64,000 nucleotides of DNA from Pyrinomonadaceae bacterium (GTDB lineage: Bacteria > Acidobacteriota > Blastocatellia > Pyrinomonadales > Pyrinomonadaceae): assembly GCA_036277115.1 (NCBI GenBank), contig DASUNM010000023.1, positions 1,426,001 to 1,490,000 of the forward strand. The letters are read 5' to 3'. The position numbers and the translations under genes were made by a program. This document shows, piece by piece, positions 58,386 to 64,000 of this stretch; position 1 is the first letter of the stretch; each line of letters starts with the position of its first letter. Below the pieces are notes generated by a model. The model saw only the letters and a list, made by a program, of their open reading frames with translations, had not been told where the DNA came from and made no database searches.

Positions 58386-60356
58386 TTACTTCTTCGCCAA
58401 AACCACCGGCGATTGTTCGGCCGCGCGAATCTTTTCGAAGAAGGTACGCACGGCGGCGTATTGCTCGACGGGAATGGTGCCTGCTTTTTGCACCAGCTTG
58501 CGCGTGAAAACCAGATGCCCGTCTTTGACTTCGTAGTTCGTCGCATACGATCCGAAGGTCGTATCGAGTTTCACTGCATCCGGCAACTCGTCCACGGCAA
58601 ATCCCGCCGGCAGTTTCAGACTCAAAGTTTCGGAATAGGCATTTGAAGTAAGCACCACCGGATGTTTGCGCTTCGCTTCGGTTAACGCCAGCGATTCGCG
58701 GCGCGAGACAATCGCGGGCTTGAAAATCATCAGCCGCTCCTGCATCACCTGGCCGTATGACGGCGCGGTAAAATCGATGTCCAGATTGAACTGACCGGCA
58801 GCCGCATCGTCGCGCGGTTCAAGTTTGTTCACTTTCGCCGCGGTGGCGCCCGCGCTAATCCAGCCCTCGATCACTTTCTGATAATCGGAACGCGAGGAAC
58901 GACGGAACTCCGCGCGATAGCCTGAAGCCCAGCGGCCGTTAGCCTGCTCCTGAATCTTCGCCGCGAGCGACCCGTCCGCCGTCAGATTCGCTTCGATCCG
59001 GCGCTCAAGCAAATTGCTCTCGACCGGCGTGACCGGCATCCGCAATAAAGATCCCGATTCGCCGGCGACGATCAATGCCCAACTTCCCTGTTCGTGATCC
59101 GGAAGATCTCCAACACGCGTGTCTTCGTCCGTCGCATCGAACATCAAAAGCCGCCCGAGCGTCGGATGCGCCACCACGGTCGCCGCTTGAGTCTCATCGC
59201 TGACTTTGATGGCGATGATGCAATGATTGAATTGATTCGGCGACGCCCACTCGTCGCGTACATAATCCGGGTCGCCGGAATAAATGCCGACGGGGTACGA
59301 AGTGATATTCAGCACCTTTAACATCGCCCGCATCAGATTCGCTTTGTCTTTGCAGTCGCCGTAGCCCTTCGCGAAAACCTCGGCCGCCGTGCGCGGACGC
59401 ATGCCACCGCCGCGTTTCACGCCTATGGCTATCGCGATGTAGCGAATGTTCTGCACGTACGAACCGATCGCCTTAATCTTGTCCAGCTCGGTCTTCTGGT
59501 TTGCCGTCAGTTGCCGGGCCTTCTCAGCCAGCGCGTCGTTCGGCGCGGATTGTGGATCGTGCAACTCGCTGAGCCAGTATGAAACCTGCGCCCAGGTCGT
59601 GAATGTCTTGAAGTTGGAAGAAGGTTTATCGGCCGGTGGATAGAAACTCACGGCGATGCGCGGCGCGAGACTCGAGACGCGCGGGCTGCTTGGTTCCGGG
59701 GCGATCGGCGACAGGTTACCCAGTTCCCAAGTGTAGGTTGAGCCGCTAATGACGGGAGTGATCGCCGCGTGATTGAACGTAGCGTTCTTAGCCACCCAGC
59801 CCTGCGGCAGCGTTAGCACATATCTCGACGAAAGCACGGGCAGCCGATTTTGAAACGCCCAGACATCGTGCGAAAAGATCGATCGCTCTTCAGTGGTTGA
59901 TTGGTAACCAAAGACCGCGCCCGCATCCGCGTCATCCGAGCCATTGATCATCTTTATGCGCGATTCGTTGTAGATGTCATTGGGGTCTTCGACCGCGTCA
60001 ATCGTTTCGCCGTTGCCATACTTCTTGACGGTCCCGCCCGGTCTAATCAGCCACGCCTTCAACTCGCGCACCTTGCCGGCATCGTTCTCATAAAACTCTA
60101 TGGCCTTGGCAAACTCACGCCCTTCGCGCAGCAGGATGCGAATGGCAAACGTACTCACAGTCGTGATGCGCCCGTCTTCACTAACCGTCACGCGCTCCTC
60201 ATCCTGCAAGACAACTGCGGGCACATCTTTTTCGTAAGTGGGCGCCGGCAGCTTCGCCAGTTGTTGCAACCAGGCCGGCGCCTCGTCGCCGGCGGCACGT
60301 GCGGTGGAGGCCGTGAGGATGATCAGTGTAATTGTGGCCAGGAGTGTTCGACGCAT
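58386..60356 (-). CDS. DUF3857/transglutaminase-like exported protein (catalytic triad intact)
   Basis: 656 residues with a signal peptide (LLATITLIILTASTARAA). DUF3857 at about 50-230, transglutaminase core at 270-400 with Cys335 in GYGDCKDKANLMRAML, His in FNHCIIAIKV and Asp in LMFDATDED, so the triad is complete. The remainder is strand-rich DUF3858-like sequence. Such proteins are common in Acidobacteriota and Bacteroidota; substrate unknown. It is the partner of the paralogue starting 45 bp upstream. Confidence 0.86.
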   Translation of the reverse strand: MRRTLLATITLIILTASTARAAGDEAPAWLQQLAKLPAPTYEKDVPAVVLQDEERVTVSEDGRITTVSTFAIRILLREGREFAKAIEFYENDAGKVRELKAWLIRPGGTVKKYGNGETIDAVEDPNDIYNESRIKMINGSDDADAGAVFGYQSTTEERSIFSHDVWAFQNRLPVLSSRYVLTLPQGWVAKNATFNHAAITPVISGSTYTWELGNLSPIAPEPSSPRVSSLAPRIAVSFYPPADKPSSNFKTFTTWAQVSYWLSELHDPQSAPNDALAEKARQLTANQKTELDKIKAIGSYVQNIRYIAIAIGVKRGGGMRPRTAAEVFAKGYGDCKDKANLMRAMLKVLNITSYPVGIYSGDPDYVRDEWASPNQFNHCIIAIKVSDETQAATVVAHPTLGRLLMFDATDEDTRVGDLPDHEQGSWALIVAGESGSLLRMPVTPVESNLLERRIEANLTADGSLAAKIQEQANGRWASGYRAEFRRSSRSDYQKVIEGWISAGATAAKVNKLEPRDDAAAGQFNLDIDFTAPSYGQVMQERLMIFKPAIVSRRESLALTEAKRKHPVVLTSNAYSETLSLKLPAGFAVDELPDAVKLDTTFGSYATNYEVKDGHLVFTRKLVQKAGTIPVEQYAAVRTFFEKIRAAEQSPVVLAKK

Positions 60357-60400
60357 TTGTTACCTAATCCGGGCGAACTTTCGTGAAGCTGTTTACGCCC

Positions 60401-62416
60401 TTAATTGGACGCCGCCGCTTGTTTCAAAGTGATCGTGTGCTCGTCGCTCTTGTGCAGCAGATCGAACAAGGATTTGACTTGTGTGTAGCTGGCCGCGGGA
60501 AACACGATCGCCCCGCCGCCGCCAAAGAAAAACTCGCGGCGCACAACCAGTGTCTTTTGGTCCTTGGTGACGCCCATCGAGACTTTGTACTGGGTGACTT
60601 TCTGCGCCCCAAAAGGCGCCGGCCGCTCGGCGCTGTCGAGCGAGTAACCAGCCGGTAGCTCGATCTCAATTTGATCGTCCTGCGACCACGGATAGTGAAA
60701 ATAGACTTCGTACTTCCGCGTGGCGCTGGAAAATAGTGAGGGCTCTCCGTATTCAAAAAAGCTTGGTTGCAGAAAGAGCCGCTTGCCGGTTTTCTGCGCG
60801 TACTGCGGCACCCGCACTTTAAACGAATGCACGAGCGGTTTACTACCGTCCATCACGTTGTCGATCGACAGGTCTGAGACATCAGCGGTAGGCAAGCGGC
60901 GCTTTATGTCAGCCTTCAAATTTTCCTGCCGGTTGTTATCTGACTCTTCGTAGTTTGCGAGACGGTAAGTCAATGCCGAATGGCCGGTGTATTCGATTTT
61001 GACGTCACCTTCAAGTGTGCCGTCTTCCAGCAACTTAAGTTTTGCCGTGCGACGCTCCAGCGACTTTTCCGGCGCGGTCAAAGGAATTTGGGTCCAGGCA
61101 AACTCGCCGTCGCCCACCAGCAGGGCCCAGACATCTTCTTCGTACCAAACCAGCATTCCATACGGCAGAAACTTGAGCCCGGGATTGAAGAAACGCCATT
61201 GTTGCCCGACTTTAACCGCAATGGCCGCCGGATGAATGAACGACTCGTTGGTCATTTCAGGCTTGAAGAAAATCTCGCTGCGGTCGGAAGAGAATGCGAT
61301 CCGGGCGTCATACCCGAGCGAACTCGCCATCGCGCCGAATAGAAGATCGACAAACTGGCTGGATGCCTTCTTGCGCTTCAGAACGTCCGCCACCGACTCA
61401 TTTTTGGGAAGTTTCTTCCGCAGGTCATCTGTGAGTGAAGTGTCATAACTGGTGTTGTGTATCTGCTCCTGACAAAACTCGTACAGCTTGCGTAATTTTT
61501 CGTCATCGGTTTGGGCCGCGCCCACAACTTCCGTCGCTACTTTCTTCACTTCTTTGTCAGGCTTGTTCATGAACTTCGCCATGAAAGATTTGTCTCTCCC
61601 GACTGCACCCCAGTACAAAACCGGATTGCCGGGGTCTTTAACCGAAATGGTCAAGGTAAACCCCGAGGCCTCGAAACTGGGAATCACCGTTTGCAGCAGT
61701 ATCCAGGGGACGATCTGATCGTCCGGTGGCATGTGCGGCTCTTCTTTCAGCGCGGGCACATCCGCGCGGGTGGCGACCCAGAATCCCTTCTCTGACTCAA
61801 TAAATTTGGCGTCAGTGAAGTTGAAATTCTGGTAGTTCGGCTTCTTCTTGTTGTACGGCTTGTAGTAATAGGCAAGCTTCTGCACGGGAATGTCCCGTTG
61901 GAATTTCAAGCGCATGCCGGAAGCCCCGGCGTCGCTAATCACTTCCCGGTAGCGGTACTCGACTATGACACCCGGTTCCAGGCTGGGAATCGCGAAGGAT
62001 TTCGCTTTCACTTTCATGCGGTTGGCTTTGACAATCTCGCGCTCGAAAATGTCCTGCTTGGCAATCTCGACGATTGAGCCATCCGGTTTAATGACGCGCG
62101 CGGCGATATCCTTAATCTTCATGCCTTTGGAAAAAGTGATATCGAACTTGCTGTATTTCTCGCGGCCGCGCTCGGTAAAAATTTTGACGCGCACGTAATG
62201 CTGCATCGACAGATTGTCATCAGAGCTATCGTCGATCCTGACTTCCCAAAAGATTGCCTCGGCGTCGGCGTCGGCCTCAACCTTAGCGGTCTTCATCGCA
62301 ATCTCTTCCGGAGTTACCGGACGCCAGTCGTTATCTCCTGGGCCACCCAGCGCTGGAGTGAGGCTGAGTGCACACACGAATGCCAACCGGAGAGCTAAAA
62401 AGTAGGGGGACTTCAT
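60401..62416 (-). CDS. DUF3857/transglutaminase-like exported protein (catalytic Cys lost)
   Basis: 671 residues, signal peptide LALRLAFVCALSLTPALG, same layout as the neighbour. The transglutaminase position aligned with Cys335 of its paralogue is Ser353 (KKASSQFVDLLFGAM), and the triad Asp region reads RFFNPGLKFLPYG, so Cys and Asp are both missing while IHPAAIAV keeps the His. It is therefore probably a non-catalytic binding paralogue. Family members with this change may be common, which I cannot check. Confidence 0.84.
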   Translation of the reverse strand: MKSPYFLALRLAFVCALSLTPALGGPGDNDWRPVTPEEIAMKTAKVEADADAEAIFWEVRIDDSSDDNLSMQHYVRVKIFTERGREKYSKFDITFSKGMKIKDIAARVIKPDGSIVEIAKQDIFEREIVKANRMKVKAKSFAIPSLEPGVIVEYRYREVISDAGASGMRLKFQRDIPVQKLAYYYKPYNKKKPNYQNFNFTDAKFIESEKGFWVATRADVPALKEEPHMPPDDQIVPWILLQTVIPSFEASGFTLTISVKDPGNPVLYWGAVGRDKSFMAKFMNKPDKEVKKVATEVVGAAQTDDEKLRKLYEFCQEQIHNTSYDTSLTDDLRKKLPKNESVADVLKRKKASSQFVDLLFGAMASSLGYDARIAFSSDRSEIFFKPEMTNESFIHPAAIAVKVGQQWRFFNPGLKFLPYGMLVWYEEDVWALLVGDGEFAWTQIPLTAPEKSLERRTAKLKLLEDGTLEGDVKIEYTGHSALTYRLANYEESDNNRQENLKADIKRRLPTADVSDLSIDNVMDGSKPLVHSFKVRVPQYAQKTGKRLFLQPSFFEYGEPSLFSSATRKYEVYFHYPWSQDDQIEIELPAGYSLDSAERPAPFGAQKVTQYKVSMGVTKDQKTLVVRREFFFGGGGAIVFPAASYTQVKSLFDLLHKSDEHTITLKQAAASN

Positions 62417-62585
62417 AGGCAGTACTACCTCTCTAGAATTGGTTCTTGGTTCGGGCTGTGAAAACCTTAGTCAGGAACAAGAGTCCGACCACTGGCTGGT
62501 CTTATTCAGTCGGGAAATGCAGCGCGGATTGTAACTCACGCTTGGTAGGGGAGCAAGGCTTTTTGCAAGCTTGTCAGCCGCTCGC

Positions 62586-63773
62586 TTATTCACTTTGGTG
62601 GGCTGCTTTAGCCTTCATGGCGACCGACCACACCTCGCTAACACTCACGCCATGTTCGTCCGCGCGCGCCACGCAATCCTCGTGTTCCGGGGACGCTTTA
62701 ACTGAGCCATCCGGCAGCCGGGCCACTTTCATTCTTATGGCGCCGTAGAAGGTCTGAACGGTTTCCACATGTCGAGGCAGGCTGTGACGGGTGACCGCGG
62801 TCTCGCGTACGCCGAGAGTCGTGCTGTGACGGAATAACATCTCACGAATTGCGCGCGCTGTTTCCGGCGGGCAGAGCACTTCGATAACTACCGCCGGCCG
62901 ATTCTTCTTCATCTGTACCGGCGTCAACCAAACGTCGAGCGCGCCAGCATCGTTTAAGTGCTTCACCAGCGGCTCGTACAACTGCGGATTCATGTCATCG
63001 ATGTTGCATGAAAGGACGACTAACTGCTCGACGTTAAGTCCGGCTTCCAGGTCCGCGCTTTCGCCAATTGTCAGCCGCAAAACGTTCGGGCGATCCGGCC
63101 AGTCACGTTGACCCGCACCGTAGCCCACGCGTGCAACTCGCATCGCGGGCATCGTGCCGAATTGCTTCGCGAGTGTGCGCGCGAGCGTGGCGCCGGTTGG
63201 CGTGACTGTTTCGCCTTCAATGTCTGCGCCAACCACCGGAATGTTCCGCAGCAGCAAGGCGACGGCCGGAGGAGGCACGGGAAGAATTCCGTGTTCGGTT
63301 TTAACTGTGCCACGCGACCAGGGCAGCGCGCTGCAATGAACTTCGGTTACACCCAACTCCTCGAATCCGACGAGCGCGCCGACAATGTCAACAATCGTGT
63401 CCACCGCGCCGACCTCGTGAAAGTGAATTCGATCGACAGGCACGCCGTGCACCTGGCTTTCAGCTTCCGCCAGTAATCTGAGCGCAGAGATCGCGCGCTG
63501 CTGAATCGCTTCAGGTAATTCCGCCTGCATCACGATTGACGAAAGGTCGTGCAGGCCTCTGTGCGGTTGATGTGGTGAAGAGAGAATACTTACCTGCGTC
63601 GCAGCGAGGCCGCGCTTGCTGACGTGATCGACTTTTAGCTGGACGTCGCCGAGTTTTAGCTTCGAGATTAACTCGCGCAGCTTCTGCTCAGGCCAGCCCA
63701 CATCGATCAATGCGCCGAGCAGCATGTCGCCGCTAATGCCGGCGGGACAGTCGAGATAAGCAATCCGGCTCAT
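62586..63773 (-). CDS. larC: Nickel-pincer cofactor biosynthesis protein LarC
   Basis: 395 residues in one frame (in L. plantarum LarC is made from two frames by a ribosomal frameshift). Starts RIAYLDCPAGISGDMLLGALIDVG; conserved IHFHEVGAVDTIVDIVG, VHCSALPWSRGTVKTEHGILPVPPPA, TPTGATLARTL and the C-terminal NIDDMNPQLYEPLV. LarC inserts nickel into the pincer cofactor of lactate racemase-type enzymes. Its ATG overlaps the larB stop by 4 bp. LarE and LarA are not in the window. Confidence 0.94.
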   Translation of the reverse strand: MSRIAYLDCPAGISGDMLLGALIDVGWPEQKLRELISKLKLGDVQLKVDHVSKRGLAATQVSILSSPHQPHRGLHDLSSIVMQAELPEAIQQRAISALRLLAEAESQVHGVPVDRIHFHEVGAVDTIVDIVGALVGFEELGVTEVHCSALPWSRGTVKTEHGILPVPPPAVALLLRNIPVVGADIEGETVTPTGATLARTLAKQFGTMPAMRVARVGYGAGQRDWPDRPNVLRLTIGESADLEAGLNVEQLVVLSCNIDDMNPQLYEPLVKHLNDAGALDVWLTPVQMKKNRPAVVIEVLCPPETARAIREMLFRHSTTLGVRETAVTRHSLPRHVETVQTFYGAIRMKVARLPDGSVKASPEHEDCVARADEHGVSVSEVWSVAMKAKAAHQSE

Positions 63774-64000
63774 CGAGCGACTGTCTCCTCTTCATTTCCC
63801 CTCTCCGCCAGCGGAGAGGGGTTAGGGGAGAGGTTGCCGTGGCTTGACCCCTCCCCCATCCCCTCTCCGCTTGCGGGGAAGGGTTCATGCAGAGATCCTC
63901 TTCTGGCGCGCTTGAGATCTGCTTGTCGAATGCGTGTGAGTAGACGATGCGCCGCGGTCGCCGCACCTAAACCGTTGTCGATATTGACGACCGTTACTCC
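63770..64000 (-). CDS. larB: LarB-like protein, C-terminal part (cut by the window edge)
   Basis: Last 76 residues only. GVTVVNIDNGLGAATAAHRLLTRI is the end of the PurE-like domain of LarB (nicotinic-acid adenine dinucleotide carboxylase, first step of the nickel-pincer pathway). After ADLKRARRGSLH the frame reads through a palindromic repeat (EPFPASGEGMGEGSSHGNLSP...PLAERG) that is not family sequence. The stop TGA overlaps the larC ATG (ATGA), so coupling was kept even though the repeat lies in the tail. Confidence 0.82.
   Translation of the reverse strand, partial: GVTVVNIDNGLGAATAAHRLLTRIRQADLKRARRGSLHEPFPASGEGMGEGSSHGNLSPNPSPLAERGNEEETVAR
63798..63885. repeat. CCCCTCTCCGC-GCGGAGAGGGG palindromes in the larB tail
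   Basis: A 24-bp palindrome (63798-63821), CCCCTCTCCGCCAGCGGAGAGGGG, then TTAGGGGAGAGG, CCCCTCCCCCATCCCC and CTCTCCGCTTGCGGGGAAGGG form a nested inverted element in frame in larB, just before its stop. Confidence 0.9.

Overview
The window is a gene-dense, moderately GC-rich stretch of a bacterial chromosome. Protein types point to Acidobacteriota, most likely a Blastocatellia-like soil lineage. The pointers are tandem DUF3857/transglutaminase proteins, a Ser/Thr kinase fused to TPRs, a carboxypeptidase-regulatory/beta-barrel protein, bacillithiol synthase BshC, a DsbA/VKOR pair and a WalJ-type hydrolase. The assignment is inference; no rRNA or tRNA gene was seen.

Layout. 0.1-8.1 kb: M16 peptidase, maf, DciA-like protein, gatC-gatA, POTRA protein and YheT-like hydrolase. 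8.2-18.1 kb, minus strand: smc, a DsbA-like protein, two subunits of a molybdenum hydroxylase, panC and panB. 18.2-23.1 kb, plus strand: dapA-like gene, bshC, mutL. 23.2-31.9 kb, minus strand: a thioredoxin-fold gene with an in-frame TGA, a HAD phosphatase, biotin carrier plus accC, membrane proteins, a CDP-alcohol phosphotransferase, greA and a TlpA-like lipoprotein. 32-37.3 kb: TPR protein, HxlR regulator, kinase-TPR protein. 37.4-39.5 kb: a 50-residue Lys-rich protein and a small accessory patch of secreted or broken genes. 39.7-46.2 kb: NtrC-type regulator with its sensor kinase, and an outer-membrane-like protein. 46.5-58.4 kb: M16 peptidase, walJ, lipoproteins, purB, two DUF4870-like proteins, purS-purQ, a Dsb/VKOR/redoxin cluster, purL. 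58.4-64 kb, minus strand: two DUF3857 proteins, larC and the end of larB.

Two things stand out. First, the gene at 23234-23800 reads through only if its in-frame TGA (codon 33) is selenocysteine. That codon sits at the first Cys of a thioredoxin CxxC motif (U-G-A-C), and a 7-bp hairpin with a GGA loop lies 17 nt downstream, fitting the bacterial SECIS model. Second, many intergenic gaps, and several genes, carry palindromic repeats. One class consists of inverted arms built from 7-bp units whose sequence differs between elements. Another is a GC-rich family (GTCAGTACCCGGAGCGGTAGCG). Copies lie in frame inside smc, mutL and purL and form the ends of dapA, purB and larB; some supply the stop codon.

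Functional themes are purine synthesis (purS, purQ, purL, purB), pantothenate (panB, panC), periplasmic thiol chemistry (five thioredoxin-fold proteins plus VKOR), genome maintenance (smc, mutL, dciA, walJ) and metal-cofactor enzymes (Mo hydroxylase, LarB/LarC).
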